Source of the DNA: Streptomyces sp. MUM 178J
GTDB taxonomy: Bacteria > Actinomycetota > Actinomycetes > Streptomycetales > Streptomycetaceae
Length of the DNA stretch: 64,000 nt
Reading direction: 5' to 3'
Assembly (NCBI RefSeq): GCF_022414575.1
Contig: NZ_JADWYQ010000004.1
Span: forward strand, 1-64,000
Shown here one piece after another: positions 41,330 to 49,482 of this stretch. Under the pieces are notes generated by a model. It was not told the origin of the DNA. It did no database searches and saw nothing but the letters and a program-made list of their open reading frames with translations. The position numbers and the translations under genes are program-made. Position 1 is the stretch's first letter; each line of letters starts with the position of its first letter.

Positions 41330-42109
41330 ATGCGCATCGCCACCTGGAACGTCAACTCGATCACTGCTCGGCTGCCCCGGCTGCTGGCCTGGCTGGAGGG
41401 CAGCGGCACCGATGTGCTGTGCATCCAGGAGACCAAGTGCACGGCCGGGCAGTTCCCCGCCGACGAGCTGCGCGAGCTCGGCTACGAGTCGGCCGTCCAC
41501 GCCGACGGCAGGTGGAACGGGGTGGCGCTGGTCTCCCGGGTCGGTCTGTCCGACGTCGTCACCGGCCTCCCCGGCGGCCCGGAGTACGAGGGTGTGCAGG
41601 AGCCCCGGGCGATCTCCGCCGACTGCGGCCCGGTCCGCCTCTGGTCGGTCTATGTGCCCAACGGCCGGGAGGTCGCCCATGACCACTACGCCTACAAGCT
41701 GCGCTGGCTTCAGGCGCTGAAGACGGCCGTGGCACAGGACGCGGCGGCCGAGCGGCCGTTCGCCGTGCTGGGCGACTTCAACATCGCCCCCGCCGACGAG
41801 GACGTGTGGGACATCGCCGCCTTCGAGGGCTCCACCCATGTCACCGCCGCCGAGCGGAGCGCCCTGGAGGCCCTCCGGTCCGCCGGTCTCTCCGATGTGG
41901 TGCCGCGCCCCCTCAAGTACGACCACCCGTTCACATACTGGGACTACCGCCAGCTGTGCTTCCCCAAGAACCGCGGCATGCGCATCGACCTGGTGTACGG
42001 GAACGGCCCGTTCGCCGAGGCCGTCAAGGACAGCTATGTGGACCGCGAGGAGCGGAAGGGCAAGGGCGCGTCGGACCATGCGCCCGTCGTCGTCGATCTC
42101 GACGTCTGA
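41330..42109 (+). CDS. xth: Exodeoxyribonuclease III (AP endonuclease)
   Basis: A 259-residue exonuclease-III-family DNA repair enzyme. It has the Asn of MRIATWNVNSI, the metal-binding Glu in IQETKC, the GDFNIAPADEDVWD motif, the RIDLVYG segment and the catalytic SDHAPVVVDL at the C terminus. It cleaves at abasic sites and trims 3' ends. The ATG at 41330 starts directly at the conserved fold; the slightly earlier GTG adds only three residues. Confidence 0.94.
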   Translation: MRIATWNVNSITARLPRLLAWLEGSGTDVLCIQETKCTAGQFPADELRELGYESAVHADGRWNGVALVSRVGLSDVVTGLPGGPEYEGVQEPRAISADCGPVRLWSVYVPNGREVAHDHYAYKLRWLQALKTAVAQDAAAERPFAVLGDFNIAPADEDVWDIAAFEGSTHVTAAERSALEALRSAGLSDVVPRPLKYDHPFTYWDYRQLCFPKNRGMRIDLVYGNGPFAEAVKDSYVDREERKGKGASDHAPVVVDLDV

Positions 42110-42167
42110 CGTTCGCCGACGCGCGCCTGGTGGTGCGCGCGGCCGCCGGGATGCAAGGGTGAGTGGT

Positions 42168-42629
42168 ATGAACATCCCTTTCTTGGACAGCTGGCTCAAG
42201 CGTCTCGGCGGTGACCAGGAAGACGGGACCCCGACCCAGGCCGCGCCTCAGCGAGTCGACGACCCCGCGTACGCGGCGACCGTGGCCGAACTGCTCGCGG
42301 AGTGCGAGCTGCTGCGCGTCCGGGCGGGGGAGGCGGGGCTCGCACTGGACGACTCACCGGACTCGCTGGCGGCCCTCGACCAGCTCCCGCCACGCTGGCG
42401 CGAGGACCCGGAGGAGCTGCCCTGGCTGGGCAACGACGCGGGTCTCTACCTCGGCACGGTGATCGTCCGCAGGGTGCCCGGTGCGCACTGGCGCCTCCGC
42501 CCCGGGGGTCACCCCGTGGTGGAGCTGGCCTCCGGCCGCACCGTCAACGTGGTCGAGGCGGGGCTCGACTGGGCGGTGGCGGGCGCGCCGGAGCTGTCAC
42601 TGGTCTATGCGGAGGCAGCCGAAGCGTAG
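42168..42629 (+). CDS. Conserved Streptomyces protein, unknown (possibly DUF6278)
   Basis: A 153-residue soluble protein starting MNIPFLDSWLKRLGG, 58 bp after xth. It has an Ala/Glu-rich helix (AATVAELLAECELLRVRAGE), then PPRWREDPEELPWLGNDAGL. A beta-rich C-terminal part (VIVRRVPGAHWRLRPGGHPV) precedes the LDWAVAGAPEL end. I believe it matches a Streptomyces family of unknown function but cannot confirm that. It may be cotranscribed with xth. Confidence 0.75.
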   Translation: MNIPFLDSWLKRLGGDQEDGTPTQAAPQRVDDPAYAATVAELLAECELLRVRAGEAGLALDDSPDSLAALDQLPPRWREDPEELPWLGNDAGLYLGTVIVRRVPGAHWRLRPGGHPVVELASGRTVNVVEAGLDWAVAGAPELSLVYAEAAEA

Positions 42630-42798
42630 GGCCTGCCGCACCGGGCCCGCCGGGTGGACCGGGGCCGCAGGGTCCGCCGGGTGGGCCAGGATTAATACGG
42701 CTTATGCCTCCTTTATGCGTGTCCTGATCGAAGTCCCTTTTCGGGATGGATAGTTTGCGGAGGACAGATCGCCCCGACCCTCCGGCGGCAGCCGGTGA

Positions 42799-44400
42799 TC
42801 ACTTCTTGCGCAGCGGGACCGACAGATACGACGGATCGGCTGCTGACGAGGAGAAGGTCAGCTGTGCGCCGGATGGGTTGTGCTCGATGTAGAGGGGGTC
42901 GACCGTGTCGACGACCAGGGCGAGGCGGTGGCCCGCCGGCACGTCGTACGCGGTGGCGAAGAGCTCCAGATCCACGTTGAACGGTCGGCCCGGTGTCTCT
43001 CCGTGGAAGGTGTACGGCGCATTGCTGATGAGCCTGCCGATGCCGAGGGGGCCCACGTCGTACAGATAGGCGACGAGAGTCCCGCTCTTCTTGGTGCTGG
43101 TGACCGTGGTGTGCAGCTTCGCCGCGCCGCGCAGCCGCTGCTCGGAGCCGTACCGCTCGGACTGCCAGACGGCGGCGAAGGAGCGCGGGAGGAAGGGGAC
43201 CACGGCCATCGGCGGGAGCTTCAGGAACTGGTCGAGGGCGCTGGAGAGGATGACCGTCCCGCCGTTCGCTCCCGAGTCGAGGTTCGCGTAGATCTTCTTG
43301 CGGCCGTCCAGTGCGATCTTCCGCTCGGTCGCGCCGACCGACTTCCAGTCCGGATAGCCCTCGTAGGCGCCGCCGGATCGGGAGGCGAGCTGGACGGGCT
43401 GTTCCCGGTCGATGCCGTTGTCGACGCCCTTGAGATAGCGGTCGAACCAGCGGTGGGCACTGGTCCATACGTCGTTGGGCAGTCCGAGCAGTCCCGCCCC
43501 CTCGGGGGTGGCGTGATCGCCGGGGCGGAACTCCAGCCGTTTGGGGCCGGTGAGCTTCTCGTAGAAGGACGCGTACTGGTTGGGCGGGAAGACCGTGTCG
43601 CCCCAGGCGTTGCCGAGCATCACGGCCGCGCCGTTGTCGTTGATCCGGTCGAGGTAGGCGGCGGGTGAGCGCTTCCAGCCCCAGTCGATCATCTGCTGTT
43701 CCCTGGCCAGGTTGGAGCCGAGGAAGTCCTTCAGGATCTGCTTCATCTCGTCGCTGGGCCGGCCGGTGAGATAACCGGCCCCGCCGAGCAGCCCCACTGC
43801 CTGGCGGTGCTGGGTGCGGCCGCTGTAGATGGAGTCGATGAGATCGGCCCAGCCGCTCATCGCCACCACGGCCTTGATGCGCTTGTCGTGTGCGGCGGCC
43901 AGCAGGCTGATGCCCGCGCCGTAGGAGACCCCGGCCACTCCGACGCGCTGGGGGTCGGCCGGGGTGTTGGCCAGCGTCCAGTCGATGACCGCGGAGGCGT
44001 CGGCGACGTCCGGGGGCCCCGCGACCTCGACGCGGCCGCCGGACTGCCAGAAGCCGCGCGTGTTGTAACTCACCACCACATAGCCGGAGTCGGCGAGCTT
44101 GCGGGCCTGGGCGAGATACTCGGTCTGCGGCAGGCCCCAACTCGTCGGCAGCACGATCGCCGGGTAGCGGCGACGGCCGTCCCAGTCGGAGGGGACGACG
44201 GCATTGGCCTTGAGGACCGTGCCGCCGTCGCCCTCGATGTCGACGAACCGCACGCCCGTCGCCCCTGACGCGCCGTAAGCATCCGGAGACACGGCCGGAG
44301 CGGGGGCGGCGGCTGCGCCGGCCGCGGTCGGCCCGGCGAGAAGTGCCGCTGAGACCATGCCGATCGCGGCCGTACGCAAAGCCGTGCGCATCAGTGTCAC
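42799..44400 (-). CDS. Secreted CocE/NonD-family alpha/beta hydrolase
   Basis: A 533-residue exported hydrolase with a Sec signal peptide of about 31 residues. The catalytic domain has the nucleophile elbow GVAGVSYGAGISLL (Ser about 163) and a cap region (EMKQILKDFL). The acid/His part lies in FRPGDHATPEG. The C-terminal 200 residues form the jelly-roll domain typical of X-Pro dipeptidyl-peptidase and CocE proteins (SNAPYTFHGETPGRPFNVDL). Activity could be as an esterase, an amidase or an X-Pro peptidase. GTG 44400 or the ATG three codons later may be the start. An AT-rich upstream region (44430-44500) probably holds the promoter. Confidence 0.88.
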   Translation of the reverse strand: MTLMRTALRTAAIGMVSAALLAGPTAAGAAAAPAPAVSPDAYGASGATGVRFVDIEGDGGTVLKANAVVPSDWDGRRRYPAIVLPTSWGLPQTEYLAQARKLADSGYVVVSYNTRGFWQSGGRVEVAGPPDVADASAVIDWTLANTPADPQRVGVAGVSYGAGISLLAAAHDKRIKAVVAMSGWADLIDSIYSGRTQHRQAVGLLGGAGYLTGRPSDEMKQILKDFLGSNLAREQQMIDWGWKRSPAAYLDRINDNGAAVMLGNAWGDTVFPPNQYASFYEKLTGPKRLEFRPGDHATPEGAGLLGLPNDVWTSAHRWFDRYLKGVDNGIDREQPVQLASRSGGAYEGYPDWKSVGATERKIALDGRKKIYANLDSGANGGTVILSSALDQFLKLPPMAVVPFLPRSFAAVWQSERYGSEQRLRGAAKLHTTVTSTKKSGTLVAYLYDVGPLGIGRLISNAPYTFHGETPGRPFNVDLELFATAYDVPAGHRLALVVDTVDPLYIEHNPSGAQLTFSSSAADPSYLSVPLRKK

Positions 44401-44520
44401 GGGTCACTCCTCGCTCGTGTCAGCAAAGTGACCCGACGGTAACCGCAGCGACTTACTCGTGGTAACTGGTCGGTATGTTACGTGAGAGTAACAATCATGG
44501 ATGCGGTCGCTCGCGTCCCC

Positions 44521-44682
44521 TCAGTGCAGCGCGCTCTTCGCCTGCCACTCCTCCCAGCTCGGATTCCACTCGCCGTAACCGTTGTTGAGAGCCTGCGTGC
44601 CCTTGGCGTCCTCGCCCGTGACCTCGAAGGGATCGCCGACCTGAACGCTTTCGTAGACCCACTCGGCGTCGGCGTCGCTCAT
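44521..44682 (-). pseudogene. L,D-transpeptidase C-terminal fragment
   Basis: A 53-residue reading frame from ATG 44682 reads MSDADAEWVYESVQVGDPFE, VTGEDAKGTQALNNGYGEWN, then PSWEEWQAKSALH. This is the tail that follows the catalytic SHGC-(I/V)-x-(M/L) motif in secreted actinobacterial YkuD L,D-transpeptidases. The catalytic Cys and everything before it are missing; the upstream sequence is unrelated. It is therefore a decayed gene remnant. The remaining bases to 44990 show no supportable gene. Confidence 0.6.
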
Positions 44683-44990
44683 TCATGGCCAGGGGCGCCG
44701 CCGAAGCGGCCGGACCGGCGCGGGCGGTGCGGCCCGGACGGCCCGGACGGCGGCCGCGGCGGGGGAGCGGGCGGCCCACCGGCAACCGTGTTCCGTCCCG
44801 CTGCAGGGCGCGCAAGGCGGTGTTTCGAGACACCCGCGCGTGGCCGGAAACCAGCCGAACTGCCCATGGGGACCCGGCCGAACGCGCCGGTGGCGCCCCC
44901 CTGAGGCGCGCGAAATGCGCCAGCGGCAACAGCCCGGCGCGAGGCCGGACTTGCCCACTCGCGAGGTTGCGGCCAACGTGGTGAAGGCGT

Positions 44991-45788
44991 ATGACCGTGC
45001 CGGCGATCGGAGAAGCCGTGGCCCCTTTTCCCCTGCCCTACTCACTCCACGGTTCCGGCCCGCACAAAATCATCGCCGTACACGGCTGGCTCGCCGACCG
45101 CGCCGACTACGCCGCCACACTGCCGGACCTCGACCGGGAGAGCTTCACCTACGTCTTCGTCGATCTGCGCGGATACGGCGAGGCGCGCGCCACCGCCGGC
45201 CAGTACAGCACCGCGGAAGGGGCGGCCGACATCGTCGCTCTCGCCGACGGCCTGGGCTGGCAGACCTTCTCGCTCATCGGCCACTCCATGGGCGCGTCGG
45301 TGGCCCAGCGGGTCCTCGCGGTGTCGCCGGAGCGCGTCCGACGCCTCGTCGGGGTCTCTCCCGTGCCGGCCTGCGGGCTCAAGATGCCGCCAGAGCAGTG
45401 GGAGCTGTTCGCCTCGGCCGCCGAGAAGCCGGAGAACCGGCGGCTCATCATCGATCTCACCACCGGCTCCCGCCGCCCCGCCGCCTGGCTGGACCGGATG
45501 GTCTACCGCTCGCAGACCCGCACCGACCCCAAGGCGTTCCGCGCCTGGCTGGACTCCTGGGCCTGTGAGGACTTCCGGACGAAGGTCGAGGGAGTGCGCA
45601 CACCCGCGCTGGCGGTGACCGGCGCCCTCGACCCGGCGATCACCGCGGCCCTCATGCGGCAGACCTGGATGCGCTGCTACCCCGAAGCGGAGCTGGCGGA
45701 ACTTGACTGCGCCGGCCACCACGCCATGGACGAGACTCCGCTGCAACTCGTCCGCACCGTCGAGGACTTCCTGCGCGCGGACGGCTGA
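44991..45788 (+). CDS. Alpha/beta hydrolase
   Basis: A 265-residue alpha/beta-hydrolase. It has the oxyanion HGWLADRADY (about 28-37), nucleophile elbow LIGHSMGASVAQ (Ser about 96), acid in TGALDPAI and His in CAGHHAMDETP. There is no signal peptide. It is similar in style to cytosolic esterases, lactonases or haloperoxidase-like enzymes; the substrate is unknown. The upstream sequence carries no clear ribosome binding site. Confidence 0.9.
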   Translation: MTVPAIGEAVAPFPLPYSLHGSGPHKIIAVHGWLADRADYAATLPDLDRESFTYVFVDLRGYGEARATAGQYSTAEGAADIVALADGLGWQTFSLIGHSMGASVAQRVLAVSPERVRRLVGVSPVPACGLKMPPEQWELFASAAEKPENRRLIIDLTTGSRRPAAWLDRMVYRSQTRTDPKAFRAWLDSWACEDFRTKVEGVRTPALAVTGALDPAITAALMRQTWMRCYPEAELAELDCAGHHAMDETPLQLVRTVEDFLRADG

Positions 45789-45800
45789 GGCGCGACGGCG

Positions 45801-46544
45801 TCACGTCGCTTCCGCCGGCTCTGGGCGCGGGGTGAGTGCATCCCGCGTGACATCGGCGACCAGCTCCGTCACATCGGGCCCGTAGGCCTCGGAGTTAATC
45901 ACCTTCAGCAGCAGACAGAACGAGCCCGTGCCGTACTTGCGCCGCAGCCGTGCGTGATGGCGGGCCAGATAGCGGGCCGCGGCCTGATTGGTGATGGCCC
46001 GCTGGCCGCAGAAGAGGAACACCGGCCGGGCGTCGCCCCGCTGCTCCGGTCCGCCGGTCAGCCGGGCCAGCAGCACGTACTCCGTCATGCCCGGGTCCAT
46101 CCGGTAGACCTCGGAGCCGACCCGGATCGCGGCCCGGTCGGGCCCCTTCTCGGCATCGGTGTCGATGTCCACCCCGGGCAGCAGCGCCTGCAGATGCGCG
46201 GCGGTACGGCGATTGGAGTAGGGCCCGCCCACACAGAACTCCGTGCGTTCGCCGAACCCCTGGCGGGCCAGGTCGTGCCAGACGATCTGGGCGTGCGCCC
46301 CGCACTCCTTGATCAGCGCGGACAGCTCCAGCAGCGCGGAGACGTCGAACCGGTCCACGGCCCCGTCCCGGGCGGCCTCGCGGTTGACGACGAGCAGTGA
46401 CTCGGAGTGCCCCGGGAGACCGAAGAACGCCTGCTTGCGGCGGAGCCTGCGCCGCCAGAGATAGGTGCGGGCCAGCCAGCCGAGGCTTGCGCTGACGCCG
46501 GCCGCGACCACACCGAGGACGATATTGCGTATGTCGTCGTTCAT
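45801..46544 (-). CDS. Membrane-anchored protein, unknown
   Basis: A 247-residue protein with one N-terminal transmembrane helix (about 8-26, NIVLGVVAAGVSASLGWLA), then a basic stop-transfer block (WRRRLRRKQ). A cytoplasmic alpha/beta-looking domain follows (SESLLVVNREAARDGAVDRF, GGPYSNRRTAAHLQ, RPVFLFCGQRAITNQAAARY). The phrase FCVGGPYSN with a later FCGQRA resembles nucleotide- or flavin-binding proteins, but I cannot assign a family. ATG 46544 was chosen because the helix starts right after it. Confidence 0.8.
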   Translation of the reverse strand: MNDDIRNIVLGVVAAGVSASLGWLARTYLWRRRLRRKQAFFGLPGHSESLLVVNREAARDGAVDRFDVSALLELSALIKECGAHAQIVWHDLARQGFGERTEFCVGGPYSNRRTAAHLQALLPGVDIDTDAEKGPDRAAIRVGSEVYRMDPGMTEYVLLARLTGGPEQRGDARPVFLFCGQRAITNQAAARYLARHHARLRRKYGTGSFCLLLKVINSEAYGPDVTELVADVTRDALTPRPEPAEAT

Positions 46545-46654
46545 GGGCGCGCATGGTAGCGGTGGTGCGCGTGAGCTTACTCCGTACGGCAGGTGCATCG
46601 GGAAAGTCCCCTTATAACCGGGTATTGACCTGTTCCCTATAGAAAGGGTCCTTG

Positions 46655-47416
46655 GTGCACACTCGACGATTCGCTCTCGCCCTGGCCGGCGGCGCCGTGC
46701 TGACGGCCGTCGCCGCAATGCCCGCCGCCGCCGTGCCTGCCGTGGCCCCGCCGGAGCCGGGGCCGTGGTCCTACCGGACCGCCGACCTGACCGATGACAG
46801 CTGGGCAAAGGACGCGGAAGGGGGCGCGGCCGGCCCGGCCGAGGCGAGGGCTCTGCTCGGCAAGGTCGAGCGCTGCCGGCAGATCTCCGAGGGGAGGTAC
46901 CGCACGGACCCGGGGGCCCGGGCGGATGTCCCGGTGTGCGGGACGGACCGGGTGGTGTTCTGGAAGGCCGACATGGACATCGACTGCGACGGGGTGCGCA
47001 CGGAGGAGTGCAACAGCCGGACGGACCCGTGGTTCCACCCCACCACGGCGTTCCGGCAGTCCGACGGCCGCCATCTGAACGCCGCGACGCTGCCGTTCAT
47101 CGTGGTGCCCGCGCCGAGCCGTACCTGGGACTACCGTGCGCACGGCGTCCGCGGCGGGTCGGTCGCGGCGGTGGTCTACGGGGACCGCGTCCGGTACGCG
47201 GTGGTGGGGGACACCGGCCCGACGACCGCCATCGGCGAGGCGTCCTACGCCATGGCCAAGGCGCTGGGGATCAACCCGGATCCCCGAAGCGGGGGCGTCC
47301 CGTCCGGGGTCACGTACATCGTCTTCAAGGACACACGGGTCTCGCCGATCGAGGATCACGCGGAGGCGGCGCGGGTGGGGGAGGCGGTTGCGCGGGAGTT
47401 CCTGGCGGACGAGTGA
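46655..47416 (+). CDS. Secreted GH75 chitosanase
   Basis: A 253-residue exported enzyme with signal peptide of about 26 residues (FALALAGGAVLTAVAAMPAA). The mature protein has the glycoside hydrolase family 75 core: VVFWKADMDIDCDGVRTEEC with the catalytic Asp, WFHPTTAFRQSDGR, LNAATLPFIVVP, and VAAVVYGDRVRYAVVGDTGP. It would cleave chitosan outside the cell. GTG 46655 lies 7 bases after AAAGGG. The promoter region is AT-rich (about 46600-46645). Confidence 0.88.
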   Translation: MHTRRFALALAGGAVLTAVAAMPAAAVPAVAPPEPGPWSYRTADLTDDSWAKDAEGGAAGPAEARALLGKVERCRQISEGRYRTDPGARADVPVCGTDRVVFWKADMDIDCDGVRTEECNSRTDPWFHPTTAFRQSDGRHLNAATLPFIVVPAPSRTWDYRAHGVRGGSVAAVVYGDRVRYAVVGDTGPTTAIGEASYAMAKALGINPDPRSGGVPSGVTYIVFKDTRVSPIEDHAEAARVGEAVAREFLADE

Positions 47417-47576
47417 CCCCGGGCGGGGGCCCGGCAAAGCCCCCGCATCGCGGCCGCACAGGAGCCGAGAATGCGCGACCGCAGGCGGCTGAGACACCGC
47501 ATCAGGCGGGCTGGGGCGCGTCGCCGGTGCGGGCGGGACACCGCTTCCGGGGTGCAACGGCCCGTGTGTCGCCGTG

Positions 47577-48344
47577 TCAGAGGGCCGTGAGGATCCGTGG
47601 GCCCGAGGCGGTTACGGCGATCGTGTGTTCCGCGTGGGCTGCCCGGGTGCCGTCGGCCGAGCGGATCGTCCAGCCGTCCCCCGCCGTACGGGACTCGTCG
47701 CTCCCGCCCGCTATGAGCATCGGCTCGATCGCCAGCACCATGCCGTGGCGCAGCGGCATGCCCCGCCCCGCGCGCCCCTCGTTCGGCACCGCCGGATCCT
47801 CGTGCATGCTCCGGCCCACGCCGTGGCCGCCCATTCCGTCCGGGATGCCGTAGCCGGCTCGTCGGCACACCTGCCCGACCGCATGGGCGATGTCCCCCAC
47901 GCGGTTGCCGACGACCGCCGCCGCGATGCCCGCGGCCAGCGCCTTCTCGGCGGCGTCGATCAGGCGTTCGTCCTCCGGGCGTCCGCGTCCCACCGTGAAG
48001 CTGACGGCCGCGTCGCCGGTCCAGCCGTCCAGCGCCGCTCCGCAGTCCACGCTCACCAGATCGCCGTCGCGCAGCCGGTATCCGTCGGGTATGCCGTGCA
48101 CGATTGCGTCGTTCACCGATGTGCACACCACGGCCGGGAAGGGTGTCGGCGCCCAGGCCGGGCGGTACCCGAGGAACGGCGACCCCGCTCCGGCCCCGGT
48201 CAGCACCGCCCGCGCCACACGGTCCAGCTCGCGCAGGCTGACGCCCGGCGCGGCAGCCTCCCGGGTCGCGGCCAGTGCCCGCGCCACCACCCGGCCCGCC
48301 TCACGCATGGCCTCGATCGACGCATCGCTCTTCAGCTCCACCAT
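47577..48344 (-). CDS. map: Type I methionine aminopeptidase (accessory copy)
   Basis: A 255-residue MetAP that removes initiator Met. Metal ligands are present: DLVSVDCGAALDGWTGDAAV (two Asp), GHGVGRSMHEDP (His), LAIEPMLIAG (Glu) and the final Glu in HAEHTIAV. It is the short type Ia form without the N-terminal zinc finger. ATG 48344 is preceded by GGAGG seven bases upstream. It is divergent from a small XRE regulator across an AT-rich palindrome. Streptomyces normally has another housekeeping MetAP in the ribosomal protein cluster, so this is a regulated extra copy. Confidence 0.93.
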   Translation of the reverse strand: MVELKSDASIEAMREAGRVVARALAATREAAAPGVSLRELDRVARAVLTGAGAGSPFLGYRPAWAPTPFPAVVCTSVNDAIVHGIPDGYRLRDGDLVSVDCGAALDGWTGDAAVSFTVGRGRPEDERLIDAAEKALAAGIAAAVVGNRVGDIAHAVGQVCRRAGYGIPDGMGGHGVGRSMHEDPAVPNEGRAGRGMPLRHGMVLAIEPMLIAGGSDESRTAGDGWTIRSADGTRAAHAEHTIAVTASGPRILTAL

Positions 48345-48366
48345 GTCCACGCCTCCACTGATGACT

Positions 48367-48384
48367 CCGTTATTTGAATAACGG
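48367..48384. promoter_or_regulatory. Palindrome CCGTTAT-N4-ATAACGG between map and XRE
   Basis: Perfect seven-base arms with a four-base spacer lie 23 bp before map and 30 bp before the XRE gene, inside an unusually AT-rich block that also contains ATAATAATAC (a likely -10 region). This is the size expected for an XRE dimer operator. Confidence 0.6.
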
Positions 48385-48413
48385 GATAATAATACCGTGA
48401 TTAGAATCGGGGC

Positions 48414-48674
48414 ATGGTGCGCACCCCTCTCACCCCCGAAGAGCGCGAACGCGGCGAGCGGCTCGGACGGCTGCTGCGCGAGGCCCGCGAGGCGAGCGCG
48501 GGCCGGAGCATGGCCGACGTCGCCGCGGCCGCCGGCATCTCCGCCGAGACGCTGCGCAAGATCGAGACCGGCAGGGCCCCCACCCCCGCCTTCTTCACGG
48601 TCGCGGCACTCGCGTCCGCACTGGGCCTCTCCATGGACGACCTGGTCGCCCGCTGCGTCCTCACGTCGGCCTAG
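48414..48674 (+). CDS. Small XRE-family helix-turn-helix regulator
   Basis: An 86-residue protein that is almost entirely an HTH_3/XRE DNA-binding domain (LGRLLREAREASAGRSMADV, AAAAGISAETLRKIETGRAP, then SALGLSMDDLVARC). It is divergent from the methionine aminopeptidase, with an operator-like palindrome between them, and probably controls both. No effector domain is present. Confidence 0.88.
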   Translation: MVRTPLTPEERERGERLGRLLREAREASAGRSMADVAAAAGISAETLRKIETGRAPTPAFFTVAALASALGLSMDDLVARCVLTSA

Positions 48675-48937
48675 CGGACTGATTGCGATCGTGAGGTGCG
48701 CGGGCTGTCGCGGTCAGGCGTCGTTCCGGACGGGGCCGATGCGTCGTATCCGCCCGGCCGGAGGCTCAGTAATGCGCCGCAGACTCAGTCGTGCGGAGGC
48801 TTGACTGCCCGCGCCGGGCGACCCTAGCGTGTCCGCCTCCGGTGGGGATGGGGTCGCCTCCCGGCAATCAGGGGCCGGAGGCAGGCGTGCTCATGGAGAC
48901 GCTCGCTCTCCGGAGGAAGCGCTATGGAGGTACCACG

Positions 48938-49165
48938 GTGGGGGAAACCCGGTTCCCGGACGATGGCAGGCGCAACTCTGGCGGCGCCCAGCAGGATGTG
49001 CTGGCAGCGGTCAGAGCCATGGGCTATGACCCCGAGGCCGTCGCGTGGCGCAACCGGAACGCGTGGAAGATCGTACTCGTGGCGGTGTGTCTGGCTGCTG
49101 CCGTATGCGTAGCCGTGGGCGTGGGTGTGTTCGCGGTTGTCGCACTCCTCCTTTTCGGCCGGTAG
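48938..49165 (+). CDS. Small membrane protein
   Basis: A 75-residue protein with a polar N-terminal half (GGAQQDVLAAVRAMGYDPEA) and one C-terminal transmembrane helix (about 46-72, WKIVLVAVCLAAAVCVAVGV and following). The GTG at 48938 is preceded by GGAGG seven bases upstream. A longer in-frame version from 48893 is possible. Function is unknown. Confidence 0.65.
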   Translation: MGETRFPDDGRRNSGGAQQDVLAAVRAMGYDPEAVAWRNRNAWKIVLVAVCLAAAVCVAVGVGVFAVVALLLFGR

Positions 49166-49482
49166 TTCGCCGAGCCACGCCTCGACATGCCGAGTGACGA
49201 GTGCGACGGGCCGCGGAGCCGGACGGCCTCCGGACCGCTCCGTCCGCAGCGTGATCGGGGCCCCGCGACAACGTGATCGCGGCCCCGCGACGGCAGAAGC
49301 GGAAGCGTCGCCCGTGCGGCGAGACCGGTGCGTGTCCCCAGGATCGATCCGCACACCGGCCGTCTCTCCGGGGCTCCTGCGCGCCCGTGTGTGTCTGGGA
49401 GCACATCCGAAAACGCCGTGTAGCCGTCCTGTAACACGGATGCGGTCAAATGCCTGCGGTTCCGACGAAGGCAGGGACGGCG
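49166..49482. other. Intergenic region, no gene seen
   Basis: A 317-bp spacer with a 17-bp near-perfect direct repeat (GTGATCG-GGCCCCGCGAC type, about 49250-49288) and otherwise no recognisable signal. Overlapping minus-strand ORFs here lack a start site and codon bias. Confidence 0.4.

Noticed and set aside
39095..42199. A 1034-codon open frame on the minus strand
   Set aside because: It runs antisense to the PcaL-like, MBL and xth genes, has no family-like motifs, and its repeats are the complement of the coding linker repeats. High GC keeps antisense frames open.
44482..44904. Plus-strand ORF of 140 codons upstream of the alpha/beta hydrolase
   Set aside because: It runs antisense to the L,D-transpeptidase remnant and becomes low-complexity Gly/Arg/Pro; no ribosome binding site.
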